The notes: generated from the letters alone by a model not told the origin. Counted from the first letter of the stretch, positions 36,901 to 48,590 are shown. The stretch is 64,000 nt of DNA from Durusdinium trenchii (GCA_963970005.1 CAXAMN010003947.1:218477-282476); one strand, 5' to 3'. Numbers and translations are program-made.

Positions 36901-39715
36901 AAAGTCACCCAAAAGAAGGAGGCGACACCACCCTTCCTCGGTCCCTCGGAACTGTCAAAGCGAAAAGAGATCAGGCACCAGGCCAACCGAAGATCCCACC
37001 AGCGGCTCCCTCACCGGTGAAGAAAACACCCGCAGCTCGGCAAGCGTCGATCAGAAAGAATGCCACCACCTTCAACGCTCCCTTCCTCGGTCGCGCTTCG
37101 TCGGCTCGCGCCTTGATGCCCATGGTATGTCACGGTCTTTGTTTCCCAAACATCCCCAAACCATCTTTTGCATCAAATCCACTCAAATCCTATGTCCGAA
37201 CTGGGGGCCAACATGCCGATGATTGGGCGGACATGTGTGGCATCGCCCACGCAAATTGTTCCTCACTCTGAGCTCCCGGACACAGCATTGTGGCCCACCT
37301 TGCTGTCTGTGTTGTGCTGGTTTTCCCAGAAAACGGACACGGGGTCGAAGTCGACACCTTCAATCTCCTCGGAGTTGGACATGCCCGGGAGATGGTGGTG
37401 GTGTTCTGGGGGGGGTTGGAGGGCTCCAAAGATGCTCCAGGCAAAGTACGTGAGAATCATGCGACGCAGTGGGAGGACAAACAAGACCTTAACTTTAGAT
37501 CTTTAGTGTGGGGAAGTTTTGGAAGTTCTGAATTCAAACGTGCTATCCTTAAAGAGCCAGATTCAGATTGATCGATTGCCAAGCCCAGAAGCTCAATGGA
37601 CTTTGTTCAAAAGATTGATTTGTCCTTCGAATTCGACTTGGGACGCCAGTCGCACAGACAGAAAACATCCTGTCAAGCAGCCACGTTTGGGAGCTCTGGC
37701 ATCTCTATCACCTTCTTGTTCACACCTCGAGTGCGCGACGGTCGGGCGACCGTTGGGCGACCGTTGGGCGAGGCGGCGCGACCCGCGCGACGCGACGCGT
37801 TCGATCTGCAAGCCGCCGGCGTTCGTTCAGGTCTGCCATGATCAGTCAATACGACTAAATACGGTCCAAGACCCTTGGTTCTCCGTCTCGCGACGCGGTG
37901 TAGTCCATTCGGATCCTTCGGATCCTGCGGATCCGAGTGGCCGTACTTCTCCAGGACTTCATCGCGCTTGGACGCCTTGTTGAAGACCACGAAGGCTCGC
38001 CCCACAGATTTCAGGCGCCTCAAGAAGTCCCCCAGGTGGAAATCGCTTGGGTGACTGGAGGGTATAGCTTTTGCAGAATGCAAATCCACACAGGGTGTGA
38101 TAGGCCCTGCTAGGCTGCTGGGGCCTCAGAAGCGATTGCTGAATGATCTGAATGAATGTCACCTACTATGTCACCTAATTATATAGTTAGAGGTCCAAAA
38201 CCCGAGGATAGATCCGAATTTCTGCAGGGTGGCTCAGTCATGGCGAATTCATGGCAAATAGCTTTGGCATCCTGCTATTCACCAATTCGTCAGCCCCCAG
38301 CGCTGCTTTGGCGTGTACTGGCCCTTCACCCCCAAGTCGCCCCATCTTAGATTTCTAGTTCTCAACCGAGTTCCCTGGCAAAAAGAACTCCGCTTCACAT
38401 CTGCTTCACCTCGCCCCACTCCCCAGCCACCCGGTGTTTTTGTCGGCCCAGGATCCCATCGTTGAACATCCGCTCGGTCTTCTCCTTATCCTCCGCTTGC
38501 TGCTTCTCCCATTCAAACATCCGGGACGTCCAACTCTTCCGCCCCTCGAAGGCACCGATCTGGAACTCCTGGAGCTCCACAGCCCGAAAAGAACCAACGA
38601 AAAGGACTGCCAGGGGCGTTCTCCAAATGGGATGACATCGCTTGACACTCCCATTTGGATGATTCTGTTTTGGTGGACTCGCGGCAGGAACTGCTTCCAA
38701 AAGTTTTCTTTTCTCGTAGGACATCCATCGGACCTTCTCAGGATTCTCAGGTCTCTATCGGACCCGCTCAGCAAGCGACGCGTCCCCGGCACGACGCGTC
38801 GCGCGAATTGGCGTCGGCGAAGTCGCTTTCGCGCGAATGCGCCTTGTGGCGGGTGATGTTTGAGAGGATTGTCTCCACTTCCGTGCGCAAAGTGAAGTCC
38901 TGGATGGATAGATGTGGGCCCTCGCTAGTGGAAAAATATGGAAAGATATGTAAAAATGAAGACCAAAAATGAAAAGAGGACCTCCTCTTCCAGTGTTCTA
39001 CCAATATTGTTTTCGGGTGGATGGGTTTTCTGCATATACGATCAAGGGAAGAGCGGAGTTGTGCCGAAGGTCCGAGAGGTCGTAGGCAATACTTACCCCG
39101 TGGATGTCGCCCTCGTCCAGCTCCATGTGTTGCCGGAGTTGCTTCTCCAGCATCTTCTGCAACTGGGCCTATGGCAACACGCCGATATTCTGCCAAGTCA
39201 GTTTCTCCAACGAAAAGAATGAGGGCACCTGCAAGCTAGTTATAGGCGGCAAGCACTTTCTTGCCACGCTGGCTACAAGGAGCTATCAAAAAGTTGCAGC
39301 AAGCAAACTCCAAGAATAGCAACAGGCCAAAGCAACACAAGCCGCAAGAAACCACATCCCCGACACGACAAGTAGCGAATAGCTGGAGAACTGACGAACC
39401 AGCTTGGGCAGCGAAAACTTGTTGGCGAGCTATCCGCAGAACAAACAGAGGTCAAAGGCTCTCTGTGCCAAACTCTTTCCGTTCAAGCTGAGCCCTGCCT
39501 CATTCGTGGTGCTCGCTGGCAAGCCCGTCCTCAAGACAAAAAGAGAACACCCGTCCGTCGAGAAGGCACAACAAAGAAGCTTTTCCAATGTTCATGCATC
39601 CCAGAAGGAACCAGAACACCGAGACAGCACCAGTCTCAGGCCCCGTCAGCAACACGGCATAGTCCGAGCTGTCCACGTTCTGCTCATCGAACCAGGTGTA
39701 GAAATGGTAGCAACC
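30991..39715 (-). CDS. CSC1/TMEM63-like membrane channel (multi-exon)
   Basis: Exon-like stretches in family order. 39644-39715: WFDEQNVDSSDYAVLLTG, the start of the cytosolic RRM-like domain. 39097-39162: MLEKQLRQHMELDEGDIHG, with a perfect GTAAGTAT donor. Then about 38790-38925 and 38400-38590, charged helices (GAFEGRKSWTSRMFEWEK), and 37925-38040 (FLRRLKSVGRAFVVFNKASK), the second half of that domain. About 37290-37470 has a hydrophobic stretch and DFDPVSVFWENQ. About 37025-37130 is hydrophobic (LKVVAFFLIDACRAAGVFF). About 32590-32660 reads VLYVNYIMGLLMGGVVPFAQ, about 32200-32310 reads VGKIIYVWRSLPDCLLRALK, 31860-32040 reads WDYSAFIVHIATAFLVTAVV, and about 31340-31420 reads LWIIKQQDKHDVIKHAG. 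CSC1/TMEM63 proteins are osmo- or mechanosensitive cation channels. Candidate exons at 36550, 35960, 35400 and 35100 may fill the middle. Two adjacent genes rather than one is possible. Confidence 0.5.
33473..33664 (+). CDS. plus-strand open stretch, unrecognised
   Basis: The plus frame ends in GHKALTKQDLQAEDMRRRGQ then RVREKRKAEPLRRAPLR and a stop. The charged composition is protein-like, but it lies opposite the main gene strand inside a presumed intron and has no recognised domain. Confidence 0.2.
   Translation: MSQSIGEEGTRMVQAGMTSCVWSIFRGHKALTKQDLQAEDMRRRGQRVREKRKAEPLRRAPLR
34021..34039. repeat. CT microsatellite
   Basis: A pure CT dinucleotide run. Confidence 0.85.
34343..34610 (-). 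CDS. J-domain-like fragment
   Basis: The minus frame reads RHDTSSGASKEAFHLVSESF then EALADPQS, followed by a Lys-rich tail (KSKHKKKEAKAAHP) and TAG at 34343-34345. The pattern matches the second half of a DnaJ J-domain, where HPDK is followed by a helix of the type AFxxVSEAFExLSDP. The canonical HPD is not intact; RHD stands in its place, so Hsp70 stimulation would be doubtful. Upstream, LLGVAAEAI in another frame resembles J-domain helix I. Downstream on the same strand, 34110-34290 (AVEFLVTLATAKQKLQAGLA) is another exon candidate. It lies within the span of the CSC1-like gene, so it may be a separate nested gene, a relic, or a sign that two genes flank it. Confidence 0.4.
34681..34710. repeat. 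GGGCGGGGCT tandem
   Basis: Three tandem copies of a 10-base GC-rich unit. Confidence 0.85.
35690..35765. repeat. ACT/ACG trinucleotide array
   Basis: About 25 copies of ACT or ACG in mixed order. Reading frames through it (poly-Thr, Arg/Ser) are repeat artefacts. Confidence 0.9.
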
Positions 39716-41470
39716 TGGTTTACATCAGTCGCAGAAATGGATCACAGTACAACACGTAGGTTCCCATGTTCCCACAATAGGGCTATATATAGAGGTTATC
39801 GGTTATCCTCGGTGTTGGAATTGCCAAATGTAGAAGTTGTGGGGAAATAGGGAAGGACTGAGTAAGCTTGAGGTAAATTGAAATTCAGAACTTCTGTGGC
39901 TGGTATCAACCCCAAAAGTGTGTTCCAAGGAACTGTAGCTCTGCTGCAACGACAGCACCTCAGTGTGGTCTCAACGCTGTGACAGCGCCTTCTTTGACTC
40001 CATTCGCTCACGTGACAGCGCCGTGCTGAGGGTGCCACAAAGATGAAACCCCACATCGCACCTGGGAGCGCTCCCAAACACACCGAGCACCGGTCAGCTC
40101 ATGAACACCGGTCCTTCAGAAACTTCATCTTTCGGACAAGAATGATGCCTCCATGAGCGGTCTCATGCGGTTTCCATCTCCAAGGTCAACCCCAACAACA
40201 CAGGGCATTCTTGCTCAAACACACTCAATGACCCTTTCGGCACTCGGTACTCCAGAAAGAATGGGGCACTCGGTACTACAAAGGGAATGGGGCACAGCCA
40301 GGGGCAACAGTTCTCTCAAACCCGGCATAAAATACTTAGCACAAAGCCTTGGTATAGGACCAGGACACCTGTTCGGGATCTCCTAGTGGAAAGGCCAACA
40401 GGAATACTTCCTTCTGCTGCCCTACCAGAGTGAAGAAGCAGCTTGATCGACATTCAACAGTTCACAGGCGGAACGGGTTGAAATCCGGAGCGCTCCGATC
40501 CATTCGGATCCCCTTTCCAGTACTGTACTCATAATGTCCCCCGATGATCCCTGATGAGGGCCACCAATAAAGCCAGAGTGGCACAAGGTCCAAAAGCTAT
40601 GCTCTGCGAAATCTTGCAGGGCCTCGGCCTAGGTGGCTCCATGGTGCTCCAAAAACTGCTGCCCAAATGTCGTGGCGACAGCTGAAGGCATGCAATCGAA
40701 CGATCATTGACATGCAATCTAACGAAGCACTCATGCTAGCTTTTGGGAAGAAGACCCAGATCCTCCACGAAGGCCTTGCACCAACGGTCCGAACCCCCCC
40801 AAAATCGAACCCCCCATGCGGCTCTCTTCGTCAGCACCGACCATTCCGGTGGCACACGTTCAGCCTACCACAAATCTCCAGCGGACCGCCGAGACCGCCG
40901 AGCGAAGGTATGACATCCCACCCAACACGATCAACTCCGGTGGAGATGTAAAAGACTCCCAATGTAACCCCAATCCATTCCACCCGATCCAACTCTGATC
41001 TTCAAACAAGGCCCAGCCAGTGAACGTCATCGATGTTTCAGGCCCAACCCGTCCCGCTCATCCAGGCCACGCGCAGCTCCGGTGTGAAGTGCGCACATTT
41101 CACCAACGGTGAGAAAAGCACCTCTGCGCAAGCCCGGGAGCTCAGCAGAGGGTGCTCGGCCCACTGGAAGAACAAGGCACGACTCACCGTCCAAAGTGAC
41201 CCTTTCAAAAGCCCCTCCCGAAGATGGTCAGATCAAATTAAGTCAGAGATCGGAGGGAAGACTTATGACTTATGGATATGAGCTGCGGATTGTCCAAATG
41301 GTTCAGATCAGTTCTCTCTGTCCTGCCCTGGATGAAGTGATGTTCCCCTTTCAGAGTTTGACCTCACCTACACAACACATGTCCCATGCATTTGGTATGG
41401 CCTTGAAATTAGCTAGCTAGCTCCCTTCATAGCCCATGGCGGGTCTTCGCTTGAAAAGAGTCTCCCAAGT
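39716..41470. other. no supported gene
   Basis: No exon with recognisable features was found; the N-terminal exons of the CSC1-like gene (first membrane segments) would be expected here. A 40-base direct repeat around CACTCGGTACT lies at about 40238-40292. Confidence 0.35.
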
Positions 41471-41530
41471 TGCTAGGGGCTCCTGGCCTTACTACTAGGA
41501 GCAAGGACGCTACTAGGGGCTCCTGGCCTA
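41471..41530. repeat. direct repeat around TACTAGGAGCAAG
   Basis: Two copies of GCTAGGGGCTCCTGGCCT or a close variant lie 40 bases apart, flanking a TACTAGGAGCAAG word that is also the core of the array at 44 kb. Confidence 0.6.
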
Positions 41531-41870
41531 GCTCTCGGGTCGCTCGCCTTCCAACCCCACCCAGGCCATCGGCGCCGCCCATGGCATCCCGGTGTCGTCT
41601 CCAAGGCACAGCTGGCGTCGTCTCTGACTTTTTGAAGGCATCCAGCATCTTATCCAAGATCACCTCCTGGTGCTGAAGCGTGTTCCAATGGATGGTCTCT
41701 TTCTCCGGTGGGGTAGATCGATCGGCAGTCCGGCGTTCGGCATCGCCAAATGCTGGGGTCGAAAGGAAGGGCGGAAGGGAGGGGAGGAGAAGAAGGATAG
41801 GACGGAAGCTGAGGAAGCTGCTTGATCTCTTGATCCAAATCCACAACCTCGCAATATCTCTTATCCACCT
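41531..41870 (-). CDS. exon pair, unrecognised
   Basis: About 41770-41865 reads DKRYCEVVDLDQEIKQLPQL followed by a Pro/Ser-rich stretch, and about 41590-41720 reads ETIHWNTLQHQEVILDKMLD then AFKKSETTPAV. Both are strongly protein-like on the dominant strand. No domain is recognised. Confidence 0.4.
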
Positions 41871-42499
41871 GCCTCCTTCATTGGGAGGTACTTCTGGAGA
41901 CCAGCAGGTGCGTAGAGCCTCGAGCCGATCTTGGTGGGTTTCTCTGGCCTACGAGCAGCAGCTCACACATCAAGACACGAGACCACTGATATGCTTCACC
42001 AAGCGGCATGCACATGCCTCGGTGGCACGTCGTCAGGCCCTTTCCCACCATGAATGCAACTAAAAACCACGAACGAATGGGAAGCATCGAACGCACGGCA
42101 TCTGGCCATGGGGCAGGCCACGCAAACCAGCCCACAAAGTCCCATATGGAAAATCCGCTTGTAGTACAACGCCACGCCAACTCCTCCAGAGCTCAGGATG
42201 TGTGGGAACATGGTGGGCCGTTGCGTGGACCATTGTCAAACTTCTACAACTTTTAAACTGTTTGCCTCAGAAAACGCCCTTTGGAGGGTCTTCAAGAGAT
42301 ATGGCACTTCCTTTGCTGAGGGGCCGGCTCTTAAGGAGTCGGGTCAATGGTGTCTTGAAGGGAACCTAATTGTAAACCCAAGCTGCCACAGCCATAAGTT
42401 ATGGCTGTGAACGTCAAATGAGAATCATGGGCAAGCATGGTTGTGAAACCTGTGCTCAGTGGCTTAGTGCAAAGACCTTCCTTAACTAAGCCCCAGCCT
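41871..42499. other. no supported gene
   Basis: Short open frames only, with no motif and no repeat. Confidence 0.35.
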
Positions 42500-42745
42500 G
42501 CAATGTCATCCTTCATCATGCTCACCTGGACCCGCTGCACCGGTGGGCGGGCGAAAAACACGCGCCCGGCTCGCGCGCCGTGTTCCACCGGTTTTGCGGC
42601 TCGCTGGGGCTCCCTGGCGCTCAAGTCGAACCACCGCCGCGGCGTCTTTTCGCTCGTCCGGTCCTCGGGGCGACGTCCGCCTAATGTGGGATCCGTCGCG
42701 CCGCGAACGACGCGGCGCAAATCCAGTCGAAGCACTTCCCACATC
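42500..42745 (-). CDS. possible exon, Arg-rich, unrecognised
   Basis: The minus frame reads VWEVLRLDLRRVVRGATDPT then an Arg/Pro-rich stretch ending VQRVQVSMMKDDIAG. The overlapping plus frame is also open because the region is GC-rich, so the strand rests on composition and on the neighbours. Confidence 0.3.
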
Positions 42746-43249
42746 TAAGGTTCAACCTGGGCAGCCTTAGTGTAGATTACTGGTTTTCCTCCCATACGAT
42801 GGAGATATGGATGTCCGGATGCCAGGTTGCTAACCCTTTTTGTTGCTCCTGTGGGCCTTGGTGAGTTCCTTTTTTCTCATCACCCATCGCGCATCCAAGG
42901 GGCCCACTTGTGCAGCTTGCACAAGCGCCGGTGCCGACGTGCCTCGATCATGTTGCGCAGGTTCTCGTCCTGAGTTCGGCCGAGTCCGTGCTGAGTCCGG
43001 GGAGTTGTTTGTGGATATGAACTATCTAAGAGTTCTGCATGTTCATCTTTTCCTGTGCTTGTAGGGGCCCCTCACAGTGAAAGTTCCTTGGTTCTTGATT
43101 TCAGCCCATCTTGGCACCTCCCAACCAACTTCGACACATCCCGTCGAGGCTCGGCATGTTCGCTGCGATAGCCGCGGCAGTAGCAAATCAGCACCACCAT
43201 CACCTCAGGCTTTGCGTGCCGCAGGCCGCGGGGATGATCTACTTGCACA

Positions 43250-43850
43250 CTCAAGCCGTTGCTATAAGAGCACAACCGGAACCTTTCAATTCACGCAGCA
43301 GCAGTAGCACATCAAGAGCATGCCATAAATCATCACAAATCTGTTCTACTGGCATCTGGTGACACGCGAAGCTCACGCTCAGCTCGGCACCAGGAAAGCT
43401 ATGAGAACCACCAGCACTTTCAAGACCTCGGGCGCCACTGAGTCCAAAGATGGATAAATTGCATGAATGAACCATCCAGGATGAAGGAAAGGGCGCTAAG
43501 GACAGCCTGCCACATGCATGTGTTCCACACCTTGCTCAGGCACCATCATTGCATTGTTACTGCTGGCACGTTCTTGGCCAACCTGCTAGCTGCTAGCTGC
43601 ATCCAGCTCATACCCGTCTCGCATATGCCATGCGCCCCTCTCAACATCCCACTCTCGACGTCCGGGCCCCACACCGTGGCGCTAATCCCATGGGCATCCA
43701 TGTAAAAGGTGCAACGATCATGTTCAAGGACAAAGCCTCGAGGAAGGTGAGATTGAGATGTGAAAGTCCAATCCTGGTTGAAATCTCCTCATACACTTTC
43801 ATGTTGAGAGGTTGGTTGACAGAAACCACACTGAGTGTACCCAAGCCAAT
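43250..43850 (-). CDS. exon cluster, unrecognised
   Basis: About 43545-43755 reads LEHDRCTFYMDAHGISATVW then GPDVESGMLRGAHGICETGM; about 43755-43845 reads NMKVYEEISTRIGLSHLNLT; about 43250-43380 reads MPVEQICDDLWHALDVLLLL. The first is the most convincing. The stretches lie in different frames as separate exons would, but exact junctions are not fixed and no family is recognised. Confidence 0.35.
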
Positions 43851-44040
43851 CGATTGTACATATGTGATGCAAAACTATGTTGATGACTGTGAGCACCTGC
43901 TCCAAGTGACACTTGGGAGTTGATAATAACTCCTTGATTGGCCACTTGTAAAAAACAACCCTTCTGGCGTTGTCCAAACCTTTCGGGAAAGATCCGCGAT
44001 TGGGTCCACAAAAGGAAATCCGGCATCTACTGTTCTATCA

Positions 44041-44355
44041 GGAACAATGGACGCTACTAGGAGCAAAGGGCATCGCTACTAGGAGCAAGGGCCTTACTAC
44101 TAGGAACAAGAAGCTAGTAGAAACAATAAGTAAATAGNNNNNNNNNNTAGAAACAATAAGTAAATAGAAACAATAAGCTACTAGGAACAAGTGCATCGCT
44201 TCTAGTGACAAGTGCCTTACTACTAGGAACAAGAAGCTAGTAGAAACAATAAGTAAATAGAAACAATAAGCTACTAGGAACAAGTGCATCGCTTCTAGTG
44301 ACAAGTGCCTTACTACTAGGAACAAGAAGCTAGTCGAAACAATAAGTAAATAGAA
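44041..44355. repeat. tandem array of TACTAGGAACAAG units with assembly gap
   Basis: A composite unit of roughly 93 bases (CTACTAGGAACAAG, a GTGCATCGCTTCTAGTGAC word, AGAAACAATAAGTAAATAG) repeats about three times. Ten Ns at 44138-44147 interrupt it, so the true copy number is unknown. Confidence 0.85.
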
Positions 44356-45367
44356 TTTGCGATCAGTACCTCAACATCACATGGACACTCCAGCGATCCG
44401 CCGGCTCGCCACTCCGACCGCTTCGCCCGGGCGCGAGAAAGGCGCCTGGGAAGCACTCTTTGCACTCCGTGTGCGACGTGCAGTAGCGGCAGCCTGCGGA
44501 AAACAACGCTGATGCCTGATTTCTACATGCTATATATAGTTGCCAAATTCCACATGACCTGCCCCTTGCTGGTGGCCGTTTGTCAACCAATGTGCCCATC
44601 AACCATCCCAATTCATGTTCGAATTCAAGAACCTTTGGACATGTCCCACTCCATTGGTTCATTTATTCTTGCAGAAGTCTAAGTTCCAAACATCTGCCGA
44701 GCCTAGCACGGAACAAGGCGTGCAAAGTTTGAGCTCAAAATCCGGCCGAGCATGGCCAGGGCTATATTCAGCGCACTCCTTCACAAGGCATTGCAAATGG
44801 ATCGGGCCCCAGAGATATCTCAAGAGCTTGGGTATCGATGGAATGGTCTTCACCCTATACACCATTTATGGGCAACTCTGTCAAATCTGAATCATGTTTC
44901 TGCGGAAAAAATCTGCGGCGAACGAGCGGAGACTCCTCTGGAGTCACGCACGTGAAAATGCACGGAAAACTTGGACTGGCAGCAACCATGGGGCAAGAGT
45001 CCTTAGTTGACAGTGCTGTTTGGCACCAAAATGTTTTTAGAAATACCTGTAGGAAGTTCATATAGTTGTGAAAAATTCTGAATGGATCATCAGTAACGTT
45101 AAGGTCACGTCCGAAATCTCATTCCATGTAGGCAAGGGCATCCATGGTCAGTCACGCGCTGGACCGCATGACATGACTTGACATGCATTCAAGGCGTGTC
45201 AGTCAAGGCACTGGACACCGGATTTGCGTGTAGCTCATGGTGCAGTTGGTGTATTGTTCCACCCAGCACTCGGCGGTCTTTCCTTTCGGAGGAACGAAAC
45301 CTGACAACCGCATACAACCACTCGGCTCGGCTTGTCACAGCAAAACAAGTGACACACCCACAGCGTA
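44356..45367. other. no supported gene
   Basis: Open frames on both strands without motif. Nothing further is seen. Confidence 0.35.
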
Positions 45368-45556
45368 TCACTCAGCCAGGCAACCATCCGATGTTTCCAC
45401 TGCAGAAGCCCCGCATGCACCTTCCAGCTTGTCGATCATCCTCAGCAAAAGTTCCATCTCTTCCATGTGTCCACGCGCTCTTGCATATACATTCTGTGCT
45501 CCAAGCCTACGAAACCCTGCCAAGATGCTGTACAGCACTCTTAGTTGCGGCTTCAA
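45368..45556 (-). CDS. possible C-terminal exon, helical
   Basis: The minus frame reads RVLYSILAGFRRLGAQNVYA then HMEEMELLLRMIDKLEGA and ends in a TGA. It is helix-forming and protein-like; an overlapping longer plus frame is Ser/Pro/His-rich and less convincing. No family is recognised. Confidence 0.35.
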   Translation of the reverse strand: MKPQLRVLYSILAGFRRLGAQNVYARARGHMEEMELLLRMIDKLEGACGASAVETSDGCLAE

Positions 45557-47100
45557 TCACATCCTCCCACCAGCTCACACACCACAAAACCACTGGTTTT
45601 TTCAAAAACAATTCGTCGAAGCACTGGCCTTCAGCCCATCTTTCTCATGTGCCGCTGAAGCAACCGCTGTCAGCACCCACCATTTCCCCGGCATCACGTG
45701 CGCCCCGGCTCTATCCCCGGCCCTTTGTCAGCCACAAGCTTTGAGCCAAAGCACTCCCCGTGAATAAACTGAAGGATTTTACATTTTGGATGTTGAAGGT
45801 TAGTGTGTTTTACTTGTTGCAATGTTCTAAATAACTTTGGCCAGTCAACTGTTTTTTTTGATGTGCATACACGTCAAGTAACACCCCAGCAGCTTTGTCG
45901 CGCTGTGCCACTGCCCAGTTCAACGGCCTTGAGTTTCCCTGCGCGCTTCGAAGTTTCCCATAGCCTTGCCTTTCCGGGCCGACTTATCCGCGGATTGAAG
46001 GAAACCCCGCAAATACATACATCTATTACCAAGAATGGGGGATATGATATACATGATGCATCCCACACAGGTCTTGAAGCATCTCCTCAGAGTTTTCATG
46101 CATGCGTCACAGGATGCTCTGGCATTCTACTGCCTCTAATGGGTTGCTTGCCATCCCATGCAAAAACGCGAGAACTGCCTGGAACTACACCACCACAACA
46201 ATGCAACAGAACGGATGCTCACGCCCACAGCGATTTGCACCTGGGCTATCATCAGCTGGTCTTCCCGGGATCGGTCATGCCTTAATTTGACACTAAACTG
46301 GGAGAACCCAAATTTCCCATTGCACCCGTGCAAGAACGAGGTTTGGTGTTTACCTAGCATTCAGCCGCTTCAAACGCGTACTGTCGCCTTCATCCGTGTC
46401 ACAAACGAAATTGTTTCTATGAAAGGTTTCCATGAATTTCACAGGCAAAACCGCTCCTGATGCTTCTGAGCCCCACGCCATCCTCCAGTAACTGAATCTC
46501 GAGAAATGTGGCCTGCATGTCTGGGTGAGTTGGTGTTGGACTGCCCGTGACGGAGCGACATGGACGTGAAGGGACTGTCCAAAAGCACATTCGCAGCGCA
46601 AGATGTTGTGCGAAAACGTTGCTTTGCAACCTTTGAATCATACCTACAACTAGGCAAGCTAGTGAAACGCCAACCATGACAACTCCAAGGTTTGCCGCCG
46701 CACTCCGGACAGCCAGATTTTGTTGTTGTGTTTTCACGGTCCATACTTCAGGTCACCCTGCGGGAGTGGGGTAGTGGCCTGCCTGTTGCCGGGGGGAGCA
46801 ACCCGGACAATCGAAACAAAACAAAAAATCACAAAACTATAAATATGGAAAAAACGAAAAAGGAACAACAAGCGCAACAAGAGACTCGGTGGTTCGCGAC
46901 AATTAGTGAAGGAAACGATGTGGAAAACCAGTAACAAGGAATGGGGACGGAGATGGGGTCAATGAAAAACATGGAGTCCTTACAGAAGTACACACACCAA
47001 AGACTGACAGACCAAAACAAAACTAACATCGTCGACTGCAAATGGGCACAGGTGATTTCAAGTGGGCACAGCGAAACAAAACAACGGAGGTAATGTTCGA
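45557..47100. other. probable decayed repeat sequence
   Basis: A plus frame at 46290-46460 (CLNLTLNWENPNFPL) vaguely recalls a reverse-transcriptase thumb. An A-rich stretch lies at 46800-46930. No feature can be stated firmly. Confidence 0.25.
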
Positions 47101-47124
47101 AGTAGCCCGACGGTGTGGCCGCGG

Positions 47125-47340
47125 CACGAACACCTGAAGCAAAAGCCTACATCATAGTTTGCATGGACGACCTACTATTCCTTGGAGAATACCAATTCGT
47201 GGACAAATTTTTCGTCAAGATCATTTTCACTTCATTTCATGCCGGGGGCGCGCAACAACAAACATTCCAATGGGCCTGTTTCTTCAACGGAACAAAGCTG
47301 AAGGAAACGAGGTCCGGCGTCCGGTGCGCGAAAAAAACCT
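47125..47340 (+). pseudogene. Copia-like reverse transcriptase fragment
   Basis: The plus frame contains AYIIVCMDDLLFLGEYQFVD then KFFVKI. The core, in which a xxDD doublet follows hydrophobic residues and precedes LLxLG, matches the catalytic YVDD element of Ty1/Copia-type reverse transcriptases (usually YVDDLLxxG), with Met in place of Val. Downstream residues decay quickly and the frame stops at 47342. It runs opposite to the RNase H fragment that follows. Confidence 0.55.
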
Positions 47341-47385
47341 GATCACGAGCGCAAGAATTAGTAAACGCATGTTCCGCTCGTGCTA

Positions 47386-48590
47386 TCATTCCGACCACGT
47401 GTTGTGGTCATGTTCCGCTCGTTGTTGTCCAACGCCCCGCGGTGTCCAGTGGCTATGACACATCCCTCCCTGTTCTTTGTTGCTTTGCTGCACTTTGTTG
47501 TGCAACTGCATCATCTTTTTGTTATGGCCTAGCCGTGGTAAAACCTGTCTGTTCCGTTCCACCACGCCCAAAAGGGCTGCAGGCACCACTGGCTCAAGCT
47601 CCAAGGTCTCTGTACCACGCACCCAAAGCCGAGGGGTTCCCGCACGTGTTCGTGGGCCCGAAATGGTATTTGGTTGCGTCTCTGCCTGTGCCTGCGCTGC
47701 TGCCGGTTCTGGCAGAGCCTGTCGCTCCTCCGCAATCGGCGCCGGCGAATGATGGCCGGGCGCATCCACAGTCCTAGGGTGAACACGATCAACATGCCCA
47801 ACAAGAGCAAAAGGTTGAAAACGTCGATGTCCTCTTTTTGGCCTGACTGCCCACGCACTCCCTGGATCTGACAGGCGGCGTGAGCACCGCACAAGTGCAG
47901 ATTTCCTTGGCTCCATGGTCTTCCACTGGGTCGGTGGATTTTCCTTGAGCGTCTTCACCATGCCCTTCTTCGATTCTGCGGTTCCTGCCGCCGCTTCTGC
48001 AGCTGTCAGTCCCCAAGATGGCAGTGCTTCTTGGACCCCCTTTCCCGTCTCGGGATGTTTGGCGAGGAAGTTGGCAATGGTCATGGTGCCTTTCACTTTG
48101 CGCAGTTGCAGTTGCCCAGCCTGCACGACCCCTTGGACGTAGAACTCGCACACCTCGAGATGTCGGAATTTATTTTTTGGCCCGATCCGCTTGGCCGCCG
48201 TCAGGACACGCGGAAGTTTTCGGTCGCAAACCCCTTGAGGAAGATGGCCTCTCGAGCAGCGCGGCTCATCCCACAGAGCTCAGCATAATCAGGTGAAATC
48301 AGGTGAACACGTGGCTGGTAGCCTCAGCTGCGTCTGAGTGGGGGCGGTCGCACCGCGAAAATACGTTAAGGAGGGCATCTGTGGACCTTCTGTCCTCGGG
48401 CCATCCAGCCCAACCGCTGTCGCTGCACAGCTCACCGGCAAGGCGTTGGTGCCCGTCGGGATCCAACACTGGTACCCGCACCACGTTTGCATGACTCGCT
48501 GTGCGGCGTGCCCGCTCTGTCACCGCGTGGACAACATCCCTTCGGTCAGCTGAACAGGTAAATGCCACTGGCCACAGCCGATCCAAAGCG
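47386..48590 (-). pseudogene. Copia-like RNase H and C-terminal region, frameshifted
   Basis: In the minus direction: 48400-48440 reads CSDSGWAGWPEDRRST, the SDxDWAGC-x-RRST motif at the start of Copia RNase H; 48215-48270 reads ELCGMSRAAREAIFLKGF; then in another frame 48120-48195 reads KNKFRHLEVCEFYVQGVVQA and 48040-48110 reads LRKVKGTMTIANFLAKHPET, corresponding to the RHIEVR... and ...DxLTKH elements at the end of pol. At least two frame changes (near 48330 and 48205) break it. A long Pro/Ala/Arg-rich tail follows to 47386. Confidence 0.7.

Noticed and set aside
36960..37130. Plus-strand Lys/Pro/Ala-rich frame (SPVKKTPAARQASIRK)
   Set aside because: It overlaps a minus-strand stretch with a hydrophobic segment and a GTGAGG donor that fits the channel gene better.
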